A DNA stretch of 64,000 nt from Halosolutus halophilus (lineage in GTDB: Archaea; Halobacteriota; Halobacteria; Halobacteriales; Natrialbaceae), in assembly GCF_022869805.1 (NCBI RefSeq), contig NZ_CP094974.1:4994679-5058678 (forward strand), written 5' to 3'. A model generated the notes under the pieces. It was not told the origin of the DNA. It did no database searches and was given only the letters and a program-made list of their open reading frames with translations. Below are positions 16,116 to 25,308 of the stretch, in pieces. Within the stretch, counting starts at the first letter, position 1; every line of letters begins with the position of its first letter. Position numbers and translations under genes: made by a program.

Positions 16116-16810
16116 GCCGCCGATCGTCCGGGGGATCGGGACTGGCCGACCGGTTCGTCGAGATCGATCCGGATCGAGTCGCAACCGCGGTCGTCGTCGG
16201 TGGGACCGGGCTGGCGATCGGCGCGGTGCTACTCGGGGGCTTCGTTCCGACCGGGCGATTGCTCGTCGGATTGCTGTATTCGCTTGCGGCGCTGTTCCCG
16301 ATTCTCGGACTCGCGATCGCGGGCTACGCGCTCGGGTGGGTCTGGACCGTCGGCCCGTCGAGCCGCGGTGCGATGCTCGAGGACGACCCCCCCGAGGCGG
16401 GCGTCACGCGTACCGACTACCGGGTCGGTCGCGAGACGGCGCAGCTCCTCGACACCGCGGCGGGTGACTGGTATCGGTGTTGGCCGTCCGAGTCGACCGC
16501 GGACGTTCGCCGCCGCCTCGTCGACGGCGCGACTCGCGTTCTCACCACGAAACGCGGCTTCGCGCCGGAGGCGGCCCGCGAGGCCGTAGAGTCGGGGACG
16601 TGGACCGGTGACCCGGTCGCCGCCGCGTTCCTCGCGGACGACCTGCGCCAGCCGGTCCGCGAACGGTTGCACGCGGCGATCGATCCCGGGGCGGCGTATC
16701 AGCGCCGCGTCCGGCGCACGCTCGCCGCGATCGAGGCGATCGACGACGGCAGATCGGGGATCGAGTCGGCCGACGCGGACTCGCGGGACGGGCCGGAGGT
16801 GGCTCGATGA
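16112..16810 (+). CDS. Two-TM protein of the MoxR/DUF58 operon (DUF7269-like)
   Basis: This 232-residue protein has two transmembrane helices (about 27-46 and 50-76) and a soluble cytosolic part rich in Arg and Asp. The conserved-looking segment YRVGRETAQLLDTAAGDWY is followed by DVRRRLVDGATRVLTTKRGF and a helical end. It occupies the place between DUF4129 and DUF58 genes where haloarchaea carry the DUF7269 family. GTG at 16112 overlaps the previous stop (GTGA), and its own stop overlaps the next ATG (ATGA). Function is unknown; it is presumably a structural partner of the DUF58 protein. Confidence 0.75.
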   Translation: MSRRSSGGSGLADRFVEIDPDRVATAVVVGGTGLAIGAVLLGGFVPTGRLLVGLLYSLAALFPILGLAIAGYALGWVWTVGPSSRGAMLEDDPPEAGVTRTDYRVGRETAQLLDTAAGDWYRCWPSESTADVRRRLVDGATRVLTTKRGFAPEAAREAVESGTWTGDPVAAAFLADDLRQPVRERLHAAIDPGAAYQRRVRRTLAAIEAIDDGRSGIESADADSRDGPEVAR

Positions 16811-18123
16811 GCGACCGCGCCGTCGACAGGCTCGATCGCGGCGAGTGGGCCGTCGCCACCGCGCTCGCGCTCGCGGGCGTCGGGATCGCCGTCGGGAGTC
16901 AGTTACTCGTCGTCGCTGCCACGCTCCCGCTGTGGTACGTCGCTGCGACCGTCCTCGGGAGCCGCCAGCGGGCGATGGTTCGGGTTCGCCGACGGCTCGT
17001 CGACGGTGACGAGGCCGTCGGATCGGAATCCGCTCTCGTCGGCGATCCCGGTGACACCGTTACGGTGCGGACGACCGTCCAGAACGCCGGCTCGGACCCG
17101 ATCGTCGACCTGCGCGTCGTCGACGGCGTTCCCGAGACGCTGCCGGTCGTTTCCGGCACCCCGAGAGCGTGTGTCACCCTCGACCCGCTCGAGACGGCGA
17201 CCCTCGAGTACGAGGTCGAACTTCGCCGCGGCGAGCATCGCTTCGACGACGCGACGATCCGAACGCGGGACCTCACGGGAACGGTGGCCGAGACGTGGAC
17301 GGCGAGCGTGATGGGTGACGAGGCGGTCCGCTGTTCGCCGGTCGTCGAGTCGGTGCCACTCGGGGGTGGGACGAACGACTACGCGGGCGAGGTGCCGACG
17401 GACGAGGGCGGCAGCGGCGTCGAGTTCTACTCCGTCCGGGAGTACGAACCGGGCGATCCGGTCGGCGCGATCGACTGGCGGCGGTACGCCGGAACCCGGG
17501 ACCTGGCGACCGTCGAGTACCGCGCCGAACGGGCGACGCGGATCGTCTGCGTCGTCGACGCCCGCCCGAGCCAGTTTCGCGCGGCGACGACCGCTCACCT
17601 CCCCGCGGTCGACCTGTCGGCCGACGCTGCCGAGCGAACGGTCGAGACGCTGGTCGACGCGGGCCACCCGACCGGCGTCGTCGGCATCGGTGATCGGCGA
17701 CTGGCGACCGTCCCGCCGGGGACCGACCCCGCGACGCGACGGCGCGCGACGGACCTGCTGGCCGCGACGCGGCGATCGGGTGGGATCCGCGGGGAGTCCG
17801 TCCGGAAGCGAGTCTGCGACCCGGTCGAGGAACTCCCCCGGACGCTTCCCGGGGAAGCGCAGGTGTACCTCTTCTCCTCGTTCGTGGACGACGCACCGAT
17901 CGACCTCGTCGAACGGCTCCGAACGCACGGGTACGCCGTTCGCGTCGTCGCGCCGGACGTCACCGACGACGCCGACGACGTCGCGACGCGACTGCAGGCG
18001 CTCGATCGCGGGACCCGACTCGCGAGGGCTCGCGCCACCGGTGCCCGGGTCGTCGACTGGGATCTCGACCGTCCGCTCGGGCTGGTACTGGGCGATGCCA
18101 TCGGGGAGGTGGGTGACCGATGA
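16807..18123 (+). CDS. DUF58 domain protein
   Basis: This 438-residue protein is a partner of MoxR AAA+ ATPases. Two N-terminal transmembrane helices (about 14-50) are followed by an Ig-like region (about 75-170) and a von Willebrand-A-like cytosolic domain. The DUF58 signature is clear: VREYEPGDPVGAIDWRRYAG, then DLATVEYRAERA (about 212-243), followed by VCVVDARPS. It starts with ATGA overlap from the preceding gene and ends with ATGA into the next. In other prokaryotes DUF58/MoxR pairs act in folding or activation of extracellular or metal-containing complexes; the target here is unknown. Confidence 0.9.
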   Translation: MSDRAVDRLDRGEWAVATALALAGVGIAVGSQLLVVAATLPLWYVAATVLGSRQRAMVRVRRRLVDGDEAVGSESALVGDPGDTVTVRTTVQNAGSDPIVDLRVVDGVPETLPVVSGTPRACVTLDPLETATLEYEVELRRGEHRFDDATIRTRDLTGTVAETWTASVMGDEAVRCSPVVESVPLGGGTNDYAGEVPTDEGGSGVEFYSVREYEPGDPVGAIDWRRYAGTRDLATVEYRAERATRIVCVVDARPSQFRAATTAHLPAVDLSADAAERTVETLVDAGHPTGVVGIGDRRLATVPPGTDPATRRRATDLLAATRRSGGIRGESVRKRVCDPVEELPRTLPGEAQVYLFSSFVDDAPIDLVERLRTHGYAVRVVAPDVTDDADDVATRLQALDRGTRLARARATGARVVDWDLDRPLGLVLGDAIGEVGDR

Positions 18124-19505
18124 GCGCCCCCGACGACCGGATCCCGCCGACGACGGCGTGGACGATCGCGCTCGCCGCCGTCGTCGGGACGCTCGCGATG
18201 GTCGTCCAGGAACCGTCGGCCGCCGTCGGGGCCGTCTTCGGGATCGCGGCCGTGGCCGTAACGCGCTGGTTCGATGGCTCCTACCGCCGCGTGACGGTCG
18301 CGGCGGCGCTCCTGCCAGTCGTCGTCCTCGGCGCGATCGCCGTCGCCGGCGTCGCCGTCGGAGCCGACCCGGTCGGCGGCGTCCTGACGATCCTGAGTGC
18401 GATCGTCGGCATCGGCGTCGCGGTGGTCGTCGGCCGGCCGACGCCGGTCGCGATCGAGCGCGCGGGATCGACCGCGCTGTACGCGGCGGGCGCTGCCGGC
18501 GGGATGGCTGTGCTCGTGTTCAGCGTCTCCACGGCGGGAGGTCTCCGATCGGGGCTCGCGTCGGCGCTGTGGCTCACCGGCGACGGCGTTTCCGGCCTAC
18601 TCGTCGGGTGTCTCGTCGCCGCGGCCGCGGTGGTGGGCGGCCTGTTCGCCGTCCCGCCCGCCGCGCTCGCGACGCCCGCCGACCGCGATTCGTACGCGAC
18701 GGTCCGGGCCGCGATCGCGTGGTCGATCGGGTACACGACCCTGCTCGCGGTCGCGCTGCTGGTGGCGGCGACGGTCCTGTCCTGGTTCGTCCCCCCGATC
18801 GACACGGTCGTCGGGGCGATCGCCGACAGTACCATCGTTCGCGGGCTTATCGCGGCGCTGACGGGGGGGAGCCTCGCGATTGCCGTCGTCGGGACGGTCG
18901 TCCGCGGATCGTGGGTCCAGACGTCCGGCCGGGACAACGCCATCGTTCCCCTCGTCGTCGTCGCGATCTGCGGGGTGGTCCTGCCGGCTCCGATCGCGAT
19001 CGGGGCCAGTGGGGGCAGGATCGGCCTCGTGGCCGGGCTCTTCGGCGCGGCGACGATCGTTCTCGGCCTGAGCTATGTCGCGGTAGGAGTCGCTCTCGAG
19101 GCGACGCGGACGGAAGACGTGCCCGGCCCGGCGACCGCGATCGCCGCCGCGCTCGTGGCCGGCGGGCTTACCGTCGGCGCGACCGTCGATGCCGCCCCCG
19201 GACTGGCGACGATTCGCGTCGGGGCGGGACCGCTCGTCGCGATCGCAGCCGGGCTGTTCGCGTACGACGCCGGCCGCTACGGACGGACGCTCGCACGCGA
19301 GATCGGTCCCGAGGGTGCGTTGCGACGGCCACAGCTCGTCCAGCTCGGCTGGCGTGGCACGGTAGCGGCCGTCGGCGTCCCCGTCGCCGTGGTCGGCTTC
19401 CTGGGCGCGACGGTTCTCGCGCCGACGCTGTCGGTGCCGGCGACGGCGGGCGTCCTCGGCGGCGTCGCTGCGCTCGTGGCCGGGGCCTGGTTACTGTTCC
19501 GCTGA
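18120..19505 (+). CDS. Multi-TM protein, last gene of the MoxR/DUF58 operon (DUF7519-like)
   Basis: This is a very hydrophobic 461-residue protein with around twelve predicted membrane segments separated by short turns, and almost no soluble domain. Ala, Val and Gly dominate, and charged residues cluster only at loop ends (LAREIGPEGALRRPQL near the C-terminus). It takes the position held by the DUF7519 family in related clusters. The start is fixed by the ATGA overlap with the DUF58 gene. Its last 15 nt overlap the end of the convergent moxR gene. I infer a membrane scaffold or channel part of the same complex. Confidence 0.75.
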   Translation: MSAPDDRIPPTTAWTIALAAVVGTLAMVVQEPSAAVGAVFGIAAVAVTRWFDGSYRRVTVAAALLPVVVLGAIAVAGVAVGADPVGGVLTILSAIVGIGVAVVVGRPTPVAIERAGSTALYAAGAAGGMAVLVFSVSTAGGLRSGLASALWLTGDGVSGLLVGCLVAAAAVVGGLFAVPPAALATPADRDSYATVRAAIAWSIGYTTLLAVALLVAATVLSWFVPPIDTVVGAIADSTIVRGLIAALTGGSLAIAVVGTVVRGSWVQTSGRDNAIVPLVVVAICGVVLPAPIAIGASGGRIGLVAGLFGAATIVLGLSYVAVGVALEATRTEDVPGPATAIAAALVAGGLTVGATVDAAPGLATIRVGAGPLVAIAAGLFAYDAGRYGRTLAREIGPEGALRRPQLVQLGWRGTVAAVGVPVAVVGFLGATVLAPTLSVPATAGVLGGVAALVAGAWLLFR

Positions 19506-20459
19506 CGGCGGCTCCATCGCCGGTACCTCGACGTCGTCCAGCACGGCGTCGACGACCGTGCGTCGGGAGACGCCGTCGACGCTGGCCTCGGGCGTCAGGA
19601 CGAGTCGATGGGCGAGCGCGGGAGCGGCGATGTGCGCGACGTCGTCCGGAACGACGTAGTCGCGCCCCTCGAGGACGGCTCGCGCCCGACTCACCTCGAA
19701 CAGCCGCTGGACGCCGCGGGGCGAGACGCCGACGTCGACGCGACCGTCGGTCCGGGTGGCGCGACAGACCGCGCCGATGTAGTCGCGCACCGGCCCCTCG
19801 ACGGTGACGGCCTCTGGGACGCGCTGGAGTTCGCGGACGGTCTCGCGATCGACGATCGGTTCGACGGTCGGATCCGGGCGGTCGCGGTCGGCCCGCCGGT
19901 CGATCAGTTCGCGCGTCCCGTCGGCGTCGGGGTAGCCCAGCGAGGTCTTGATCATGAAGCGATCGCGCTGGGCTTCCGGGAGTTCGAACGTTCCCTCCTG
20001 TTCGACGGGGTTTTGCGTCGCGATGACGACGAACGGGTCCGGGAGATCGTGGGTCTCGCCGTCGACCGTCACCTGCCGTTCCTCCATCGCTTCCAGCAGC
20101 GCGGACTGCGTCTTGGGCGGGGCGCGGTTGATCTCGTCGGCGAGGACGACGTTCGCGAACACCGGGCCGGGGGTGAAGTGGAACTCGCCGGTCTCCTCCT
20201 CGAAGACGTACGAGCCGGTGACGTCGGAGGGCATGAGGTCGGGCGTGAACTGAATTCGGGAGAACTTCAGTCCGAGCGCGGTGGCGAGCGACCGGGCCGT
20301 TAGCGTCTTGCCCGTCCCGGGAACGTCCTCGAGTAGGACGTGACCGCGGGCGAGGATCCCGGCGGTTACCTCCTCGAGGACGGTTCGATCGGCGACGACT
20401 GCGGAGAGCACTTCGTCGACGACGGCCTCCGCCGTCGATGCGGTGTCGGCGATTGACAT
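19491..20459 (-). CDS. moxR: MoxR-family AAA+ ATPase
   Basis: This 322-residue chaperone-like ATPase has Walker A EDVPGTGKT (44-52), Walker B VVLADEINR (104-112), the MoxR-specific stretch APPKTQSALLEAMEERQVTV, sensor 1 VIATQNP and an arginine-finger region LPEAQRDRF. It normally works with DUF58/VWA proteins, here encoded convergently by the neighbouring operon. The two units overlap by 15 nt at their 3' ends, so transcription of one may interfere with the other. A TATA-like element (reverse strand, 20483-20492) sits about 28 nt before the ATG, suggesting a leaderless, separately controlled message. Confidence 0.93.
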   Translation of the reverse strand: MSIADTASTAEAVVDEVLSAVVADRTVLEEVTAGILARGHVLLEDVPGTGKTLTARSLATALGLKFSRIQFTPDLMPSDVTGSYVFEEETGEFHFTPGPVFANVVLADEINRAPPKTQSALLEAMEERQVTVDGETHDLPDPFVVIATQNPVEQEGTFELPEAQRDRFMIKTSLGYPDADGTRELIDRRADRDRPDPTVEPIVDRETVRELQRVPEAVTVEGPVRDYIGAVCRATRTDGRVDVGVSPRGVQRLFEVSRARAVLEGRDYVVPDDVAHIAAPALAHRLVLTPEASVDGVSRRTVVDAVLDDVEVPAMEPPSAEQ

Positions 20460-20564
20460 ATCGGGTACGCGGACTCCGTGAACTTATAATTCTCGTGAAT
20501 CGACGCGCCAGAAACGATCGCGGACGGACCGGAACGAAATCCGTACCGGCCCGATCGCCCGCGA

Positions 20565-21659
20565 TCAGGGATCGGACCGGTCGTCGTAGGCGGTTTCCCG
20601 GTCGCCGTCCAGGACGAACGGGCCTTCCTCGGGCGTCCGTTTGGTCACGGTCGCGGCGCGCAGGACGTACGCGGTGAGCACGGCGTACGGTGCGAGCGCG
20701 ATCGTGTACGCGAGGCTGATGAATACGGTCAACGGGGTGTACCCGAAGAAACTGACGTCCGGGAAGAAGCCGGAGTCGATGGCGAGCAACACGTACGTGA
20801 TGAAGACGATGATCGGCAGGGAGACGGTCAACAGCGTCGTCGAGAGGTCGGAGAGTTCGAGCTTGTAGTACAGCGTCTTGAAGTATTCCCGGCTGGCCAT
20901 GAGCTTGCGGAGCGTGTCCGTGATGTTCTCGATCTCGGCCCGTTCGTCGTCGGTGAGGTCCTCCCCGTACTTCGTCAGGATGCGCCGCGCCTGGTAGAGT
21001 TGCCACGACGAGTCGTAGTTCAACCCCGTCAGGAGTTCGTCCGTCGACCCGGCCGGAACCCGGGAGAGGGTTGTCAACACCTCCTCGGTGTTCGCCTGAA
21101 TGTCGGTCCGGAGCCGATCGACCTCCTCGCGGTAGGCTCGCCCTTCCCGTTCGTCTCGCGTCGCGGCGGCGTCGAGTCGCTGGAGGTCGTCCGCACGCCG
21201 TTTGATCGACCGGGGGACGACGGCCGTGAACTGGCCCGGGCGCGCCGGGCTCACGTCGACGATGTCGCTGGTTTCGATCTCGCCCTGGAACTCGATGATC
21301 GTCTCGACGCGTTCGGACTGGTTGCCGAGCGAGGTCAGTTCCTGGAAAATCCCGACGGCTGCGATCGAGACGACGATCGAGACCAGCAGGATCGTGCCGG
21401 AGAGGAGCGTGTTGAACACGGTCTGTACAACCGTCGTCTCGCCGAGCAGTTCCTGGTACTCGATCGGCCAGATCCCGCCCATCACGAGCAGGACGACGAA
21501 CACGGTTCCGAGCAGCGCGGTGGCGACCCGTTCGCGATCGCCGTCGAACAGGAGCCAGCGCTTCACCCGGTTCTCGCTCGAGCGGTCGATCCGCCTGGGC
21601 GAGGTGCCGGTTTCGACGCGATCCCGGACCGATTCGAGTCGGGATTCACCGTCGACCAT
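20565..21659 (-). CDS. Four-TM membrane protein, paralogue family copy 1
   Basis: The product (364 residues) has two N-terminal helices (about 45-66 and 82-106), a long cytosolic helical middle (about 110-265), two C-terminal helices (about 275-295 and 305-335), and a short tail. Diagnostic segments are LNYDSSWQLYQARRI, SREYFKTLYYKLELSDLS and ATVTKRTPEEGPFVL. Three other genes in this window (53449, 54679 and 55732) share the same order of segments and the FKTLY/FKTTY and GPF/GPM motifs, so this is one family. This copy is the most diverged and carries a longer middle. Function is unknown; the layout suggests a membrane sensor or channel-like protein. Confidence 0.75.
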   Translation of the reverse strand: MVDGESRLESVRDRVETGTSPRRIDRSSENRVKRWLLFDGDRERVATALLGTVFVVLLVMGGIWPIEYQELLGETTVVQTVFNTLLSGTILLVSIVVSIAAVGIFQELTSLGNQSERVETIIEFQGEIETSDIVDVSPARPGQFTAVVPRSIKRRADDLQRLDAAATRDEREGRAYREEVDRLRTDIQANTEEVLTTLSRVPAGSTDELLTGLNYDSSWQLYQARRILTKYGEDLTDDERAEIENITDTLRKLMASREYFKTLYYKLELSDLSTTLLTVSLPIIVFITYVLLAIDSGFFPDVSFFGYTPLTVFISLAYTIALAPYAVLTAYVLRAATVTKRTPEEGPFVLDGDRETAYDDRSDP

Positions 21660-21744
21660 CGGACGATGGCCGACACCCCCGACGGATAAATAGACTCCGT
21701 GGGTCAGACGACTGTCCGGTTCCGATGCCGTCTCCGGAGCGCGG

Positions 21745-22764
21745 TCAGATCGTGTCCGACTCGTTCTCGAGTCGATCGTAGTTGTCGTCGACGACGTTGA
21801 CCGTCGCGATCAGCGCGCCGGCGATGACGGGCCCGAAGAAGAGGCCCATGATACCGAAGCCGTAGATCCCGCCGAGCACGCCGAGCATGATGACGGCGGG
21901 GCTGATCTGGGCGTACCGATCGACGACGATCGGACGCAGATAGTCGTCAGAGATCCCGACGACGATAGTGCTGTAGACGGCGAGTGCCAGCGCGAGGAGT
22001 GGCTCCCCTATCACCAGCAGGTAGCCGACCGCGGGGAGCCACACGAGCGGTGCACCGACCAGCGGGATCAGCGAGAGGATCACCATGATGAACGTCCAGA
22101 ACGCCGCGTTCGGAATCCCGGTGGCGAACAGCCCGAACCCCGCGATGACGCCCTGGATGAGCGCGATCAGGACGTGGCCGGCGAGCACGGCCCACATCAC
22201 CTCGCTCAGTTCGCTGTAGAGGTCGTTCTGGACGTCGTCGGGAAGCGGCGTCACCGTCCTGATCCACCCCATGAGTCGAGTGCCGTCTTTCAGCAGGTAA
22301 TAGAGCAGAAAGAGCATGACGCCGAGACCGACCAGAGCGTGGGTGGCCGCGCTGAACCACGTCGTCGTCTGGTCGAGCAGGATCGTCCCGATCTGCTCTG
22401 CCGACCCGGTTAGTTGCTCCGCCAGGTCGACCTCCCGCCCCGTCTCCTCCGCGATCAGTCTCTCGATTTCCGCCAACTGCAGCGCTTCGGGGTCGATCCC
22501 CTGGAGGAGCCGGGCGACGTCGCCGGCGATCGCCGTCGCCACGACGACGAACGGGACGATGAAGCCGACGATCGCGAGGACGAGGAGCGCGAACGCGGCG
22601 ACCGTCGGCGAGACGTAGTTCTCGAGTCGCACCTGGAGGGGAAAGAGGATGAACGCGATGAGGAGGGCACCGAGGACGTACTGGAGGAACGGAAGGACCA
22701 GTTGTAACGAGAGGTACGCGAAGATGCCGACGAGCGCGAGGAGATACCCCTTGCTGAGGTTCAC
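21745..22764 (-). CDS. AI-2E family transporter (UPF0118 permease)
   Basis: This 339-residue permease has about eight transmembrane helices. The family pattern is visible: a first hairpin (YLLALVGIFAYLSLQLVLPF), a cytosolic region (LLQGIDPEALQLAEIERLIA), and the conserved C-terminal half with MVILSLIPLVGAPLVWLPA and IYGFGIMGLFFGPVIAG. The family exports or imports small molecules, including sodium/proton antiport in some halophiles and autoinducer-2 in bacteria; the substrate here is open. GTG at 22764 (NLSKGYLLAL) is preferred. The frame continues to a GTG at 22842, but those residues are not family-like. Confidence 0.85.
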   Translation of the reverse strand: MNLSKGYLLALVGIFAYLSLQLVLPFLQYVLGALLIAFILFPLQVRLENYVSPTVAAFALLVLAIVGFIVPFVVVATAIAGDVARLLQGIDPEALQLAEIERLIAEETGREVDLAEQLTGSAEQIGTILLDQTTTWFSAATHALVGLGVMLFLLYYLLKDGTRLMGWIRTVTPLPDDVQNDLYSELSEVMWAVLAGHVLIALIQGVIAGFGLFATGIPNAAFWTFIMVILSLIPLVGAPLVWLPAVGYLLVIGEPLLALALAVYSTIVVGISDDYLRPIVVDRYAQISPAVIMLGVLGGIYGFGIMGLFFGPVIAGALIATVNVVDDNYDRLENESDTI

Positions 22765-22879
22765 ACCCGAGGTGACAACGGTCTCCCGAATAAAACCGAC
22801 GCAGACGTGTTCCCAGTCAAGACTGTCGTAGGTAGTCGCCACACGGCTTCAAGGACCTCCTTGGAGAATTCACGACCGA

Positions 22880-23608
22880 ATGTCGACCCAGCTCGACCCC
22901 CTCTCACTCTCGGCCGATCTCCTGTACACGGTCAAAACGGAGGGTGACACCGACTGGTTGCGAACGCGGCTCGCGTCGCTCGATCGATCACGGCTCGGGC
23001 GGGCACTGTCGACGCGCGAGCGCAAACTCTCCTTCTGGCTCAACTGCTACAACGCGTACACCCAGTTACTGCTGGAGGAAGACGACGATCGGGCGTTGCT
23101 CGAGGGCGGACTCCTCGATCGCTGGCGGTTCGTCGTCCGCGATCGAATTCCCGTCGGCGGCGTCTGGCTCAGTCTCAACGACATCGAACACGGCATGCTC
23201 CGCAGTTCGAAACACCCCTGGGGGTTCGGCTACGTCCCCCGGCCGTTCCCGTCGACGTTCGAGCGCCGGTTCCGGCTTGCGGAGTGTGACTCGCGAATCC
23301 ACTTCGCGTTGCCGCGGAGTGCCGAGCACTGTCCGCCGATCACCGTTTACTCTCCCGCCGACGTCGACGAGGACTTGGACATCGCGATCGAGTGGTATCT
23401 GGAGGAGAACGTCCACTACGACCCCGATCGGCACGTCGCGACGGTCCCGCGACTCTTTCGGCGCTACCGCGGCGACTTCGGCGGGAAACGCGGCGTGGTG
23501 GAGTTCCTGCGGGAGTACAACGCCATCCCGGACGACGCGATGCCGTCGCTCGACTACGAGCGGGGTGGCCGGACCTCGTCGATCGACGCCGAGGTACTTC
23601 GACGCTGA
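22880..23608 (+). CDS. DUF547 domain protein
   Basis: The gene encodes 242 residues. The DUF547 core is visible: KLSFWLNCYNAYTQLLL (about 50-66), SLNDIEHGMLR, the segment SRIHFALPRSAEHCPPITVYS, and a C-terminal FGGKRGVVEFLREY. The fold is thought to be papain-like in part, with the conserved Cys-Asn-His set, but no reaction is established. It is divergent from the AI-2E transporter with about 115 nt between. No signal peptide is seen, so the protein is cytosolic, unlike many bacterial members that are secreted. Confidence 0.85.
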   Translation: MSTQLDPLSLSADLLYTVKTEGDTDWLRTRLASLDRSRLGRALSTRERKLSFWLNCYNAYTQLLLEEDDDRALLEGGLLDRWRFVVRDRIPVGGVWLSLNDIEHGMLRSSKHPWGFGYVPRPFPSTFERRFRLAECDSRIHFALPRSAEHCPPITVYSPADVDEDLDIAIEWYLEENVHYDPDRHVATVPRLFRRYRGDFGGKRGVVEFLREYNAIPDDAMPSLDYERGGRTSSIDAEVLRR

Positions 23609-23687
23609 TCGTCGTCCCGTCCGTCGGCCGACTCGCTCGGCGAGAGCAGCGCGACGCCTCGCGATCCTCGATCGGACGGCGCGGCGA

Positions 23688-24320
23688 CTACGACTCCGTC
23701 TCCTCGATCGTGGCGGTCGGTACTGCTCGCATGACGCCCCTGGCTGCGCGTTTCGCGTTCGATCGCGAGGTGTAGCCCTCGCCGCTGTCGGCGAGGATGT
23801 TGCCGTTCCAGTGAACGAGTCGCCAGCGCCACTCGCCGGCCCGATCCTGGTACACCTCGAAGCGACTGGTTCGCTCGGTTCCGGACGACTGGCGGTCGTC
23901 CGGTTCGTCAGCGGACTCGCCCCGTCGATCGCCGGTCACTGCCTCCGGCGGCATCATCGCCGCCGCCGGGTCCTCCGACTGGTCATCGCTGCCCGTCGTC
24001 GGCTCGTCGGGTTCGCCGGTCGTCTCGTCCTCCGCGACGGTCTCGACGCGAATACTCGACCCGCCGGGATCGTCCCACTCGAGTGCGAGTTCGAGATCGG
24101 CCGTCGCCGGTTCGGCGTCGTCGGCCCGTTCGGCCCGGAGTTCGGCGACCAGCCGGCGCGGGAAGTCGACGTTGAGCCGTCGCGCTGGCGTGTGAAGCTG
24201 GAGCGTGTGCCCGCCGTCGAGGGCGGCCGCGATCTCGTCGACGACTGCAGCCAGCTCCTCTCGATCGTACGCCTGCTCGAGTTCGAACTCCGGCTCTGGC
24301 TCCGGCTCCGGATCGGACAT
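23688..24320 (-). CDS. amphi-Trp domain protein fused to an HVO_2922/YegP-type domain
   Basis: The protein has 210 residues and two recognisable parts. The N-terminal amphi-Trp domain (about 10-85) shows FELEQAYDREELAAVVDEIA, LQLHTPARRLNVDFP and LELALEWDD. The C-terminal domain (about 150-205) is of the DUF1508/YegP kind, with FEVYQDRAGEWRWRLVHWNG and GYTSRSNAKRAARGV. An acidic, low-complexity linker (about 88-148) joins them. Both domains are small and common in haloarchaea, usually separate; neither has a proven function. An N-terminal run of PEPEPEPE is a simple repeat. Confidence 0.8.
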   Translation of the reverse strand: MSDPEPEPEPEFELEQAYDREELAAVVDEIAAALDGGHTLQLHTPARRLNVDFPRRLVAELRAERADDAEPATADLELALEWDDPGGSSIRVETVAEDETTGEPDEPTTGSDDQSEDPAAAMMPPEAVTGDRRGESADEPDDRQSSGTERTSRFEVYQDRAGEWRWRLVHWNGNILADSGEGYTSRSNAKRAARGVMRAVPTATIEETES

Positions 24321-24480
24321 GCCTGCTCCTACGCGACGGGACGTGTTAGCGTTGGGGGCGGTTCGGAACTGCCCGGCCGCAGATCACCGACGGATCGTCG
24401 GTCGCGTGCCACGCGAGTTCGCGTCGCCGGGACCGAGTGCTGCCGGAGCGTTTTTGACGCCCCGCCGTGATCCACTGGCC

Positions 24481-25308
24481 GTGACTTCCCGCGAGTGGCG
24501 TGGCGATCGGCGAGCCGTGTTCGAACGAGACGAGTACACGTGCCGCAACTGCGGTGCGACCGGCGGCGACGAGGAACCGACGACCGTCCGGACGTACCCG
24601 GTCGGCGACGTCCCGCTGGAAGGGACGGTCCACGAGAGTTCACTCGTGACGGTCTGCTCACGGTGTTTCACGGCGCTACAGGAGTCGGACGCGCTCTCGG
24701 GACTGTCGGCCGATCGGGACGACCTGTTTCGACTCGTCCGCGATACGACCCGCACGCAGGGGGCGACCATCTCCGACGTCGCCTCGTTCGCGTCGCTCGT
24801 GACGTCGTTGCCGACCGCACTCGCCGAGACCGATGCGGACGACGACGGACCCCGCGACCACGCCTCCGAGTACGTCGAGACTCGCCAGGACGTCCTGCTG
24901 GCGATCGACGTCGTCGACGCGCGACTCGATCGTCTCCGGGCGGTCGAGACGGCCGAACTGGATCCCGAAGTGGCGTCACCGCTCGAGACGGTGTCGGAGA
25001 CGGCCACGACCCTCCAGTCGGACCTCCGCGAGGTCGTCGACCTGGGCGAGACGGTCGTCTCTGGACTCGATCGGTGCTACGGCTGTTTCGTGCCGCTCGA
25101 GGAATCCGCCGGGAACGGGTCCGGGACCTGTGGAACGTGCGGGCTCGAGCCGCGTGCGACCGACGACTGGCACCGATCCGAGGGGGACGGAGTGGCGTTC
25201 GAGCGCCTCTTTTCGTCGATCAACGATCGGCTCCGGGGGACCTCCACGACGACCGAGGCGCTGACCGATCGGACGATGGCACTGGCCGAGACGCTCCTCG
25301 AGGAGTGA
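24481..25308 (+). CDS. HNH endonuclease-like protein with zinc knuckles
   Basis: This 275-residue protein begins TSREWRGDRRAVFERDEYTC, with CRNCGATGG (a CxxC knuckle), then HESSLVTVCSRCFTALQ: an HNH-type beta-beta-alpha nuclease with zinc cysteines. A helical middle (about 80-185) is followed by a second four-Cys zinc ribbon, CYGCF (about 200-204) and CGTCG. The C-terminus is helical. GTG at 24481 is chosen because the HNH start lies a few residues on and upstream sequence in the frame has a different, non-acidic character; a T-rich box (gcgtttttga, about 24449-24458) gives leaderless spacing. It is a putative DNA-cutting or DNA-binding protein; no toxin or restriction partner is adjacent. 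Confidence 0.78.
   Translation: MTSREWRGDRRAVFERDEYTCRNCGATGGDEEPTTVRTYPVGDVPLEGTVHESSLVTVCSRCFTALQESDALSGLSADRDDLFRLVRDTTRTQGATISDVASFASLVTSLPTALAETDADDDGPRDHASEYVETRQDVLLAIDVVDARLDRLRAVETAELDPEVASPLETVSETATTLQSDLREVVDLGETVVSGLDRCYGCFVPLEESAGNGSGTCGTCGLEPRATDDWHRSEGDGVAFERLFSSINDRLRGTSTTTEALTDRTMALAETLLEE

Noticed and set aside
17315..19807. 830-codon + strand frame
   Set aside because: It is the shifted frame of the DUF58 and multi-TM genes and continues opposite moxR; it is almost entirely Arg, Gly and Asp.
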